20,177 bases of DNA from Actinomycetes bacterium (GTDB taxonomy: Bacteria; Actinomycetota; Acidimicrobiia; Acidimicrobiales; Palsa-688), in NCBI GenBank assembly GCA_021816565.1, contig JAKAXN010000042.1, positions 1 to 20,177 on the forward strand. Reading direction: 5' to 3'. Below are positions 1 to 7,111 of this stretch, piece by piece. Within the stretch, counting starts at the first letter, position 1. Every line of letters begins with the position of its first letter. The position numbers and the translations under genes are program-made. The notes beneath the pieces are model-generated. The model searched no databases. It was not told the DNA's origin and was given only the letters and a program-made list of their open reading frames with translations.

Positions 1-785
1 AGGCCCCGAACGCCGCCCTCATCGGCCGGCTCAAGGACGCCGGGGTGGTGACCATGCCGACCATCGCCGCGCCCCGCCACGCCGAGAAGGTGGTGGCCAT
101 GGGCGTGGATGCGGTCATCGCCCAGGGCCAGGAGGGCGGTGGCCACACCGGCCAGATCCCCACCAGCCTGCTCCTGCCCCGGGTGACCGCCCAGGTCGGG
201 GTCCCGGTGCTGGGGGCGGGCGGGTTCCACGACGGCCGGGGCCTGGTCGCCGCCCTGGCGTGGGGGGCAGCCGGGATCGCCATGGGCACCCGGTTCCTGC
301 TGACGAAGGAGAGCACCGTCCCCGACGCGGTCAAGGAGCGCTACCTGGCCGCCGCCCTCACCGACACCGTGGTGACCCGGGCCATCGACGGGGCCCCGCA
401 GCGGGTCATCCGCACGCCGCTGGTGGACCGCCTGGAGGGCCGGACCGGGCCGGTGGCGGTGGGGCGGGCGGTGGCCAACGCCATGCGCCTGCGGCGGCTC
501 ACCGGGACCGGCCTGGCCGCGCTCGTCCGCGAGGGGGTGGCCATGAAGCGCAACGGGGAGCTGAGCTGGGCCCAGGTGGCGATGGCGGCCAACGCCCCGA
601 TGCTGACCAGGGCCACCATGGTCGAGGGCCGCCTGGAGGCCGGGATACTGCCCACCGGGCAGGTCACCGGCCTCATCGCCGAGCTGCCGACGGTGGCCGA
701 GCTGATGGAGGCCATCATCGCCGAGGCCACCGCCACGCTGGGCCGCCTGGCCGGGCCCGCCGGCTCTAGCCGAGACGTTCGATGA
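1..785 (+). CDS. ipdC: Nitronate monooxygenase family flavoprotein, IpdC-like (5' truncated)
   Basis: The reading frame is open from the first full codon at base 3, so the gene begins outside the window. About 260 C-terminal residues are visible, against roughly 350 for the family. The fold is that of FMN-dependent nitronate monooxygenase / 2-nitropropane dioxygenase. Visible signatures are AQGQEGGGHTGQ (flavin/substrate loop), GAGGFHDGRG and GIAMGTRFLLTKES (phosphate-binding region). In actinobacterial steroid degraders a member of this family, IpdC (Rv3553 in M. tuberculosis), acts on a CoA thioester during HIP C/D-ring breakdown. That role is inferred here from the adjacent FadA6-, IpdF- and FadD3-like genes; a generic nitronate monooxygenase cannot be excluded. 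The stop lies 20 bases inside the 3' end of the convergent thiolase gene. The family call is firm, the IpdC call moderate. Confidence 0.75.
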   Translation, partial: APNAALIGRLKDAGVVTMPTIAAPRHAEKVVAMGVDAVIAQGQEGGGHTGQIPTSLLLPRVTAQVGVPVLGAGGFHDGRGLVAALAWGAAGIAMGTRFLLTKESTVPDAVKERYLAAALTDTVVTRAIDGAPQRVIRTPLVDRLEGRTGPVAVGRAVANAMRLRRLTGTGLAALVREGVAMKRNGELSWAQVAMAANAPMLTRATMVEGRLEAGILPTGQVTGLIAELPTVAELMEAIIAEATATLGRLAGPAGSSRDVR

Positions 786-1920
786 TGGTGACGTTGGCCT
801 GCCCGCCGCCCTCGCACATGGTCTGCAGGCCGTAGCGGCCACCGGTGCGCTCCAACTCGGCCAGCAGGGTGGTCATGAGCCGGGCCCCGGTGGCACCCAA
901 CGGGTGACCGAGGGCGATGGCGCCGCCGTTGACGTTGACCCGGGCCGGATCGGCCCCGCTCTCGGCCAGCCAGGCCAGCACCACCGATGCGAACGCCTCG
1001 TTGATCTCCACCAGGTCGATCTGGTCAATGGTCATGCCGGCTCGGGCCAGGGCGTGCTCGGTGGCGGGGATGGGAGCGGTCAGCATCCACACCGGGTCGG
1101 CCCCGCGGACGCTCAGATGGTGGACCCGGGCCCGGGGGGTCAGCCCGTGGGTCTGCAGACCCCGCTCGTTGACGATCAGCAGGGCGGCGGCGGCGTCGGA
1201 GATCTGGCTCGACACCGCCGCGGTCAGGCGGCCCCCGTCGGTGAGGGTGGGAAGCTTGGCCATCCTCTCCAGGGAGGTGTCGCGACGGGGCCCCTCATCG
1301 GTGGTGACGTCGCCGACCGCCACGATCTGGGTCCCGAAGCGGCCCTCGTCCATGGCGGTTGCGGCCCGACGGTGGGATTCGAGAGCGAAGCGCTCCATGT
1401 CCTCGCGGGAGAGGTCCCACTTCTCGGCGATCATCTCGGCGCTGCGGAACTGCGACACCTCCTGGGCGCCGTAGCGCCGGCGCCAGCCCTCGGACCCGGA
1501 GAACGGATCCTCGAAGCCGTACGCCTGGCCGGCCAGCATGGCCGAGCTGATGGGGATCTGGCTCATGTTCTGCACCCCGCCGGCCACCACCACGTCGCAG
1601 GTGCCGGAGAGCACGGCCTGGGCCGCGAAGTGAACCGCCTGCTGGGAGGAGCCGCACTGGCGGTCCACCGTCGTGCCGGGCACCTCGTCGGGCAGCCCGG
1701 CGGCCAGCCAGCAGGTCCGGGCGATGTCGCCGGCCTGGGGGCCGATCGTGTCGACGCAGCCGAAGATCACGTCCTCGACCGCCGCCGGATCGATGCCGGT
1801 CCGGTCCATCAGAGCGGCCAGGGCGGCTGCCCCCAGGTCCGCGGGATGTACCCCCGCCAGGCCGCCGCCACGGCGGCCGACCGGTGTGCGCAGCGCGTCG
1901 ACGATGTAGGCCTCTTGCAT
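766..1920 (-). CDS. fadA6: Thiolase, FadA6-like acetyl-CoA acetyltransferase
   Basis: A complete 384-residue thiolase II-type protein that catalyses CoA-dependent thiolytic cleavage in beta-oxidation. Visible catalytic elements are the nucleophile Cys89 in VDRQCGSSQQA, the NEAFA motif at 307-311, His339 in ALGHPLGATGA and Cys369 in MCEGGGQA. Length and N-terminal sequence closely resemble M. tuberculosis FadA6 (about 386 aa, from memory), a thiolase of the KstR2 (HIP) regulon. The ATG is preceded by AAGGAG seven bases upstream, a good ribosome binding site. It is the last gene of the minus-strand operon, 33 bases after the preceding acyl-CoA dehydrogenase gene. Its 3' end overlaps the convergent flavoprotein gene by 20 bases, with no hairpin between them. 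The thiolase assignment is very secure; the FadA6 orthology is probable. Confidence 0.9.
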   Translation of the reverse strand: MQEAYIVDALRTPVGRRGGGLAGVHPADLGAAALAALMDRTGIDPAAVEDVIFGCVDTIGPQAGDIARTCWLAAGLPDEVPGTTVDRQCGSSQQAVHFAAQAVLSGTCDVVVAGGVQNMSQIPISSAMLAGQAYGFEDPFSGSEGWRRRYGAQEVSQFRSAEMIAEKWDLSREDMERFALESHRRAATAMDEGRFGTQIVAVGDVTTDEGPRRDTSLERMAKLPTLTDGGRLTAAVSSQISDAAAALLIVNERGLQTHGLTPRARVHHLSVRGADPVWMLTAPIPATEHALARAGMTIDQIDLVEINEAFASVVLAWLAESGADPARVNVNGGAIALGHPLGATGARLMTTLLAELERTGGRYGLQTMCEGGGQANVTIIERLG

Positions 1921-1953
1921 GGTGGAACTCCTTTTCCAGATCCGGTTCGAAAG

Positions 1954-2970
1954 CTAGCCAGCCACGCCCAGCCCGGCCCCGATGAGCCGGCGGTGTTCCC
2001 CCGCGGTCCCGTAGGCGGCGGCCAGGCACCACACCCGCTTGAGCCACAGGTGCAGGTGGTAATCGTCGGTGTAGCCCATGGCGCCGTGGCACTGGAGGGC
2101 CTTGCGGGCGGCCAGGGTGGCGGCGTCGGACGCCATGGCCTTGGCCAGGGAGACCGCCCGGGCGACCTGCTCGCCGGAGTGGTCGCCGGGGTGGGCCAGC
2201 TGGTACGCCGCGGCCCACACCGGGGGGGCGGCGAACTCGACGTGCATGGTGGCGTCGGCCAGGTGGTGCTTCACCGCCTGGAAGCTGCCGACCGGCACCC
2301 CGAACTGCTTGCGGTCCTTCACGTAGGCGACGGTGATGTCCACCAGGGCCCGGCCCAGGCCGATCAGCACCGCGGCAGTGGCGAGCGCCCCGGCGTGGGC
2401 GGCCACCGGGGCGGCGGCCCCGGTCACATCGAGCGGCACTCCCGGCCCGGTGGGCGTCACCCGGCCCAGGTCCCGGGTGCGGTCCACGGACTGCTCGGCC
2501 GTCACCTCCACCTGGTCACGCCGGTACAGCCGGTGACCTCCGTCGCCACCGATGATGAACCACTCGGCCCGCCCGGCTGCCGGTGCCGCCGACCCGGCCC
2601 GGTCGGCGACGGTGACCACGGTGTCCCCGGCCAGCAGGGGGTCGAGGACGCCGGTCGGGTCGCCGGCGGCGTGCAGCACAGGGGCGGCCACGGCGGCGGT
2701 CTCGACCAGGGGAAGAGGTAGGGCGACCCGGCCGGCCTCGCAGAGGACCAGGGCCAGCGTCACCCAGTCGAAGCCGGTCCCCCCCGCGGCCTCGGGGAGC
2801 AGCAGTCCCTGCACGCCCATCCCGGCCAGCTCCCGCCACACCGACCAGGTCCCCTCCGAGGTGGGGTCGGCCCAGGCCGCCTGGAGGTAGGCCAGGCCGG
2901 CCCGCTTCTCCAGGAGCCCGGCTACGGCGTCGCGCACCGCTATCTGGTCCTCGTCGAATCCGAAGTACAC
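1954..2970 (-). CDS. Acyl-CoA dehydrogenase small subunit, FadE32/FadE33-like
   Basis: A 338-residue protein of the acyl-CoA dehydrogenase fold, shorter than classical ACADs (about 380). The N-terminal helical domain (1-110) contains the LLLPEAAGGTGFDW segment. The C-terminal helical domain contains YVKDRKQFGVPVGSFQAVKH, followed by CHGAMGYTDDYHLHLWLKR. Where classical enzymes carry the catalytic Glu (YEGT near the C-terminus) this protein reads AYGTAGEHR. In steroid degraders such short subunits pair with a longer neighbour as alpha2beta2 heterotetramers (for example FadE31 with FadE32 or FadE33). The adjacent 375-aa gene is the natural partner. The start is GTG, with AGGAG nine bases upstream lying inside the end of the preceding gene; the gap between the two genes is five bases. 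The exact substrate is unknown. Confidence 0.87.
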   Translation of the reverse strand: MYFGFDEDQIAVRDAVAGLLEKRAGLAYLQAAWADPTSEGTWSVWRELAGMGVQGLLLPEAAGGTGFDWVTLALVLCEAGRVALPLPLVETAAVAAPVLHAAGDPTGVLDPLLAGDTVVTVADRAGSAAPAAGRAEWFIIGGDGGHRLYRRDQVEVTAEQSVDRTRDLGRVTPTGPGVPLDVTGAAAPVAAHAGALATAAVLIGLGRALVDITVAYVKDRKQFGVPVGSFQAVKHHLADATMHVEFAAPPVWAAAYQLAHPGDHSGEQVARAVSLAKAMASDAATLAARKALQCHGAMGYTDDYHLHLWLKRVWCLAAAYGTAGEHRRLIGAGLGVAG

Positions 2971-2975
2971 GGCCC

Positions 2976-4103
2976 TCAGCTCCTGGGCAGGCCGAGCACC
3001 CGCTCGGCGGCGATGTTGCGCTGGATCTCGTTGGTCCCGGCGTAGATGGGGCCTGACAGGGCGAACTCGAACCCTCGCATCCAGCTGTCGTCGGTCTCGG
3101 CGTCGGGGCCCTGCAGCGCCAGGGCCGTCTCATGGAGGCGGATGTCCATCTCGGACCACCAGATCTTGTTGAGGCTGGATTCGGCCCCGGGCCGGCCACC
3201 GCCGACCAGGCCGGTCACCACCTGCAGGGTGAACAGCCGGTAGGCCTCGGCGTCCATCCAGCCCTGCACGACCTGGTCGGCCAGCACCGGGTCGGCCGGG
3301 CTGCGCCGGTACAGGTCGACCAGACGGGAGACCACGGCCGTGAAGCGGCCCGGGGAGCGCAGCGTCAGGCCCCGCTCGGACCCGGTGGTGGCCATGGCCA
3401 CCGACCATCCCTGGCCGACACCGCCGAGCACGTCGTCGTCGGTGACCTCCACCCCGTCGAGGAACACCTCGGCGAACCCCTCGTCGCCGTCGAGGCGCCC
3501 GAATCCCCGCACCGTGACGCCGGGGGCGTCGAGGGGGACGAGGAAATAGGTGAGGCCGCGGTGGCGGGTGGATTCCGGGTCGGTGCGGAACAGCCCGAAC
3601 ATGTGGGTGCAGAACGCCCCCCGCGTGGTCCAGATCTTCTGCCCGGTGAGGGCCCAGCCCCGCTCGGTGCGCTCGGCCCGGCTCGAGATCCCGGCCAGGT
3701 CGCTGCCGGCCCCCGGCTCGGACCATCCCTGGCACCACAGGTCCCGGGCGGCGGCCATGCGGGGCAGGATCCGCTGCTGCTGCTCGGGAGTCCCGAACTC
3801 GAAGACGGTGGGCGCCAGAAGGAAGATCCCGTTCTGGGTGACCCGCTGCGGGGCCCCGGCCCGGTAGTACTCCTCCTCGAAGATCAGCCACTGCCACAGG
3901 CTGGCTCCCCGCCCGCCGAACTCCTCCGGCCACGACACGACCGACCAGTGGTTCTCGAACAGCAGTCTCTCCCACTCGAGATGCCGGGCGAAGCCCTCCC
4001 GGGTGTCGCCGGACGGCAGGGCCGGGCGGGGGACGTTGGCTGCGAGCCAGGCCCGGGCCTCGGCCCGGAACGCCTCGTCCTCGGCTGACCAGGTGAGGTC
4101 CAC
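2976..4103 (-). CDS. Acyl-CoA dehydrogenase large subunit, FadE30/FadE31-like
   Basis: A 375-residue FAD-dependent acyl-CoA dehydrogenase for alpha,beta-desaturation of an acyl-CoA. Visible features are SWPEEFGGRGAS (58-69), the flavin-contacting GWSEPGAGSDLAG (126-138), GQKIWTT (154-160) and a C-terminal YAGTNEIQRN. The last segment has Ala where classical enzymes have the catalytic Glu of YEGT. The frame stays open far upstream (to 5030), but the GTG at 4103 is preceded by AAGGGGAG at five bases and sits two bases after the stop of the upstream SDR gene, so it is the chosen start. Length matches FadE30/FadE31 of the HIP cluster (from memory). The next gene begins five bases after its stop and encodes a short ACAD, suggesting a heteromeric enzyme. 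Family is secure; the precise FadE counterpart is inference. Confidence 0.9.
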   Translation of the reverse strand: MDLTWSAEDEAFRAEARAWLAANVPRPALPSGDTREGFARHLEWERLLFENHWSVVSWPEEFGGRGASLWQWLIFEEEYYRAGAPQRVTQNGIFLLAPTVFEFGTPEQQQRILPRMAAARDLWCQGWSEPGAGSDLAGISSRAERTERGWALTGQKIWTTRGAFCTHMFGLFRTDPESTRHRGLTYFLVPLDAPGVTVRGFGRLDGDEGFAEVFLDGVEVTDDDVLGGVGQGWSVAMATTGSERGLTLRSPGRFTAVVSRLVDLYRRSPADPVLADQVVQGWMDAEAYRLFTLQVVTGLVGGGRPGAESSLNKIWWSEMDIRLHETALALQGPDAETDDSWMRGFEFALSGPIYAGTNEIQRNIAAERVLGLPRS

Positions 4104-4105
4104 TG

Positions 4106-4888
4106 CTACTCCCCTTCCCGGGGTTCTGGGGCCCGGCTGGTGGCGTGCTCCACCGCCAGGAGCCAGGCCGGGGTCTCGCCCCCGCCGTCGACGACCACTT
4201 CCGCTCCGGTCAGGTAGCGCATGTCGGGTGAGGCGACCATGAGGCAGGCGGCGGCCACGTCGGCGCCGGTGGCCAGGCGTCCCATGGGGACGGTGGCCTC
4301 GACGGCCGCCACGTCGGACCCGTAGGTCTCCTGCACCAGCTCGGTGCGCAGCAGCCCCGGGCTCACCTGGTTGACCCGCACCCTGGGGGCCCATTCGAGG
4401 GCCAACGCCCTGGTGAGGCCCATCAGACCGGCCTTGGCCGCCACGTAGGGGGCGACGTGGGAGGAGGGTCGCACGGCGACGGTGCTGCCGATGTTGACGA
4501 CCACCCCGCCATCGGGTTGCTGCTGCATGACGGCGTTGGCCTGCTGGGCCACGTAGAACGGGGCCAGCAGGTTGAGGGCCACCACCCGCTCGAACAGGCG
4601 GGGGCTCATGGTGGAGGCATCGGCGTAGGGCGTACCCCCGGCGTTGTTGACCACCACGTCGAGGGACCCGTGCCGCTCGACGACGGCCTCGACGAGCTCG
4701 GACACCTGATCGGGCTCCCGCACATCGCATTTGAGGAAGTCGGCGAAGTCCCCGGCCGACCCCCCGTCGGGAGCGGTCCGGCCGCAGGCGACCACCCGGT
4801 CGCCCCTGGCGGTGAACGCCCGGGCCAGTTCCCGGCCCAGTCCCCGGGCTCCACCGGTGACCAGCACGACCCGGCCGGAGGCGGTCAT
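4106..4888 (-). CDS. SDR-family oxidoreductase (3-hydroxyacyl-CoA dehydrogenase-like)
   Basis: A 260-residue classical short-chain dehydrogenase. It has the cofactor motif TGGARGLG (11-18), an acidic CDV after beta-strand 3, NNAG (81-84), a catalytic Ser near 135 in NIGST and the YVAAK pair Tyr148/Lys152. The role is probably NAD(P)-dependent oxidation of a hydroxyl on a CoA-bound ring fragment. Length fits the second SDR of the mycobacterial HIP cluster (Rv3549c, about 259 aa, from memory). The ATG at 4888 forms a four-base ATGA overlap with the stop of the preceding MaoC-like gene and has AGGTGG five bases upstream. A GTG at 4897 would add three residues but lacks a site. The substrate cannot be read from the sequence. 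Confidence 0.85.
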   Translation of the reverse strand: MTASGRVVLVTGGARGLGRELARAFTARGDRVVACGRTAPDGGSAGDFADFLKCDVREPDQVSELVEAVVERHGSLDVVVNNAGGTPYADASTMSPRLFERVVALNLLAPFYVAQQANAVMQQQPDGGVVVNIGSTVAVRPSSHVAPYVAAKAGLMGLTRALALEWAPRVRVNQVSPGLLRTELVQETYGSDVAAVEATVPMGRLATGADVAAACLMVASPDMRYLTGAEVVVDGGGETPAWLLAVEHATSRAPEPREGE

Positions 4889-5313
4889 CGCATCCACCTG
4901 GAGAGCGAGTGCACGGTGCAGGCCGCTCCGGTCGCGCCATCGACCTCGATGCGGATCTCCACCGTCGTCTGCACGGCGTCGCCCACCGCCACCGCCGATA
5001 GGAGGGTCGCGGCGGCCCGGACCCGGTCACCCTGATGGGCCGGTGGGCCGAAGCGCACGGAGTCGGCGCCGTAGTTGACCCCGCTGGAGGCCGCCGGGAC
5101 CTGCAGCAGATCCGGGAGGAAGCGGTTGGTGAGCGACAGCAGCATCATCGGCGGGACCTCGCCGCCGGGACCCGCTTGCGACCAGGTCGCCCGGTGGAAC
5201 CCGCTCAGTGCGTCGGGCTCCACCTCCACCCACCCGGTCGAGCCCAGCTCGAGCGGGGCGGCGGCGAGGAGGTGGTCGAGATCATGGAAAAGGGTCGGCC
5301 CGGTGCCCTTCAC
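4885..5313 (-). CDS. MaoC-like hot-dog protein, apparently without hydratase motif
   Basis: A 142-residue single hot-dog protein resembling MaoC/PaaZ-type enoyl-CoA hydratases. The C-terminal half is typical: GVNYGADSVRFGPP (78-91), then QGDRVRAAA and strands ending in TVHSLSRWM. The N-terminal half has the TGWVEVEPDALSGFHRATW start of the fold. The segment that should follow, with catalytic Asp and His (TGD...IH.D) and the AHG turn, is missing: the chain runs from TWSQAGPGG straight into EVPPMMLLSL. This suggests a non-catalytic or structural subunit, or unusual chemistry. The start is the GTG 13 bases after the stop of the preceding SDR gene; no strong ribosome binding site is visible, so the start is uncertain. 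The stop overlaps the next gene as ATGA. Fold moderate-high, function unknown. Confidence 0.7.
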   Translation of the reverse strand: MKGTGPTLFHDLDHLLAAAPLELGSTGWVEVEPDALSGFHRATWSQAGPGGEVPPMMLLSLTNRFLPDLLQVPAASSGVNYGADSVRFGPPAHQGDRVRAAATLLSAVAVGDAVQTTVEIRIEVDGATGAACTVHSLSRWMR

Positions 5314-5326
5314 GCGGCCTGCCGCC

Positions 5327-6142
5327 TCACGGATGCTGGCTGCTCACGCTGATGACCTCACCGGTGAGGTATCCGGAGTACCCGCTGGCCAGGAACACGA
5401 TCACGTTGGCCACCTCCCACGGCTCGGCGGCCCGGCCGAAGGCCTCGCGGCTGGTCAGATCCTCGAGCAGCTCCTCGGTCGTAACCTTGGCCAGGAACGG
5501 GTGCATGGCCAGGCTCGGGGCGACCGCGTTGACCCGCACGCCGAAGGCCGCGGCCTCCATCGCGGCGCAGCGGGTGAGGGCCATCACCCCGGCCTTGGCC
5601 GCGGCGTAGTGACTCTGGCCGGGCTGCGCCCGCCATCCGAGCACCGATGCGTTGTTGACGATGACACCGCCGCTGTCGGAGCGCCCGTGGCGGTCCCTCA
5701 TGTGGCGCAGGGCCGCCCGGGTGCAGCGGAAGGTTCCGGTCAAGGTGACGTCGAGCACCCGGCTCCACTGGTCGTCGGTCATGTCGACCAGGTCGGCGGT
5801 GCCGCCCAGACCGGCGTTGTTGACCACCACGTCGACCCGGCCGTGCTCGCCAACGGCCAAGTCGAACAGCGCCGTGACGTCCTCCTCGGAGGTCACGTCG
5901 CAGCGTCGCGCCACCGGCCGGCGACCGGAGAGCTCCTCCAGCCGGTCGGCGGCCTCCGCGAGGCGGCGGTCGTGGATGTCGCTGATGACGACCGTGGCCC
6001 CCTCCTCGGCGCAGCGCTGTGCCGTGGAGAAGCCGATACCCGTACCGGCGGCGGCCGTGACCAGAACCACCTGGCCGGCCAGCAGGCCGTGCCCGGCCAC
6101 CGGGACGGCCGGCACCCCGCCCGACGCCGGTGTGGTCGTCAC
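5327..6142 (-). CDS. ipdF: SDR-family dehydrogenase, IpdF-like
   Basis: A 271-residue short-chain dehydrogenase whose cofactor loop reads TAAAGTGIG (29-37) instead of the usual TGxxxGIG. It is followed by VVISDIHDRRL, NNAG (108-111), Ser166 in NNAS, and Tyr179/Lys183 in YAAAK. The GHGLLAGQVVLVTAAAGTG stretch resembles what I recall of IpdF, the SDR that oxidises a hydroxyl on a HIP-derived CoA thioester. The neighbouring FadD3-like ligase, FadA6-like thiolase and IpdC-like protein support that role. The frame is open well upstream, but the GTG at 6142 forms a GTGA overlap with the stop of the preceding SDR gene, which fits translational coupling. The SDR call is secure; IpdF is probable, not proven. 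Another hydroxyacyl-CoA dehydrogenase is the alternative. Confidence 0.82.
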   Translation of the reverse strand: MTTTPASGGVPAVPVAGHGLLAGQVVLVTAAAGTGIGFSTAQRCAEEGATVVISDIHDRRLAEAADRLEELSGRRPVARRCDVTSEEDVTALFDLAVGEHGRVDVVVNNAGLGGTADLVDMTDDQWSRVLDVTLTGTFRCTRAALRHMRDRHGRSDSGGVIVNNASVLGWRAQPGQSHYAAAKAGVMALTRCAAMEAAAFGVRVNAVAPSLAMHPFLAKVTTEELLEDLTSREAFGRAAEPWEVANVIVFLASGYSGYLTGEVISVSSQHP

Positions 6143-7071
6143 GCCGGGCTCCCGGTGGCCGGGGCGGGGCCGGCCCCGTACACCGGGGCCGGGTCCGGGG
6201 CCGCAGCCAGCAGGTCCCGCACCACCGGCCCGACCAGGGCCGGGTCCCAGCGCTCGCCGCGGTCGACGCTCGGTCCGTGCTGCCAGCCGTCGGCCACACC
6301 GATCATGCCGCCCTCCACCTCGAAGACCCGGCCGGTGACCCCGGCCGACTCCGGCGAGCCGAGCCAGACGACCAGGGGTGCCACGTTCTCCGGGGCCATG
6401 GCGTCGAAGGCCCCCTCCCCGGGCGCCTTCATGGTGGCCGCGAAGACCTCCTCGGTCATGCGGGTCCGGGCTGCGGGGGCGATGGCGTTGGCGGTCACGC
6501 CGTAGCGGCCCAGCTCGGCCGCCTGGACGAGGGTCATCGACAGGATCCCCCCCTTGGCTGCGGAATAGGCGGCCTGGCCCACGCTGCCGAGCAGCCCGGC
6601 CCCCGACGACGTGTTGATGATACGGGCGTCGTTGGTCTCGCCGGCCTTGGCCCGGTCCCGCCAGTAGGCGGACGCCCAGCGGGCCACGCAGAAGTGGCCC
6701 TTGAGGTGCACCCTGACCACGGCGTCCCACTCCTCCTCGGCCACGTTGGCGAACATCCGGTCCCTGACGAAGCCGGCGTTGTTGACCACCACGTCGAGGC
6801 GCCCGAAGGAGTCGAGGGCCGTCTGGATGATCCGGCGGGATCCCTCCCAGTCGGCCACGTCGTGGCCGTCGACCACCGCCCGGCCGCCCAGCGCACGGAT
6901 CTCGTCGGCCACCTCCTGGGCCGGGCCGTCGCTGCGGCCCTGCCCGTCGAGGGTGGCGCCCAGGTCGTTGACCACCACGTCAGCCCCCTGGCGGGCGAAT
7001 TCGATGGCGTGGGCCCGGCCGATGCCACGCCCGGCTCCGGTGACCACCACCACCCGGCCTTCGCAGATCAT
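6139..7071 (-). CDS. MFE-2-type SDR, 3-hydroxyacyl-CoA dehydrogenase-like
   Basis: A 310-residue SDR with TGAGRGIGRAHAIEFARQGA (11-30), VVVNDLG, NNAG (97-100), Ser155/156 in NTSSG and Tyr169/Lys173 in YSAAK. The insertion after VNDLG (LDGQGRSDGPAQEVADEI) and the length over 300 are hallmarks of the dehydrogenase domain of peroxisomal MFE-2 (17-beta-HSD type 4). Actinobacterial relatives include ChsB1 (Rv3502c, about 317 aa) and the 304-aa Rv3548c of the HIP cluster, both from memory. Its operon position favours a Rv3548c-like role in ring-fragment beta-oxidation. The last ~40 residues are Pro/Ala-rich and probably disordered. The ATG has GAGGGAG seven bases upstream. It starts 40 bases after the FadD3-like ligase gene and overlaps the next SDR by four bases. 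Confidence 0.87.
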   Translation of the reverse strand: MICEGRVVVVTGAGRGIGRAHAIEFARQGADVVVNDLGATLDGQGRSDGPAQEVADEIRALGGRAVVDGHDVADWEGSRRIIQTALDSFGRLDVVVNNAGFVRDRMFANVAEEEWDAVVRVHLKGHFCVARWASAYWRDRAKAGETNDARIINTSSGAGLLGSVGQAAYSAAKGGILSMTLVQAAELGRYGVTANAIAPAARTRMTEEVFAATMKAPGEGAFDAMAPENVAPLVVWLGSPESAGVTGRVFEVEGGMIGVADGWQHGPSVDRGERWDPALVGPVVRDLLAAAPDPAPVYGAGPAPATGSPA

Positions 7072-7111
7072 CGGGTCACTCCCTCTGTCGCGCCGGGACC
7101 CCTACGGTCGA

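Noticed and set aside
904..2721. A 605-codon plus-strand open frame antisense to the thiolase and acyl-CoA dehydrogenase genes
   Set aside because: Its translation is low-complexity Gly/His/Pro/Arg-rich, without domains, and mirrors two clear genes on the other strand. Long antisense frames are expected in such GC-rich DNA.
2976..5030. A single 684-codon frame suggesting an SDR-acyl-CoA dehydrogenase fusion
   Set aside because: Only the last 375 residues are protein-like. The upstream part is an out-of-frame reading of the SDR gene, and a GTG with a good ribosome binding site marks the true start at 4103.
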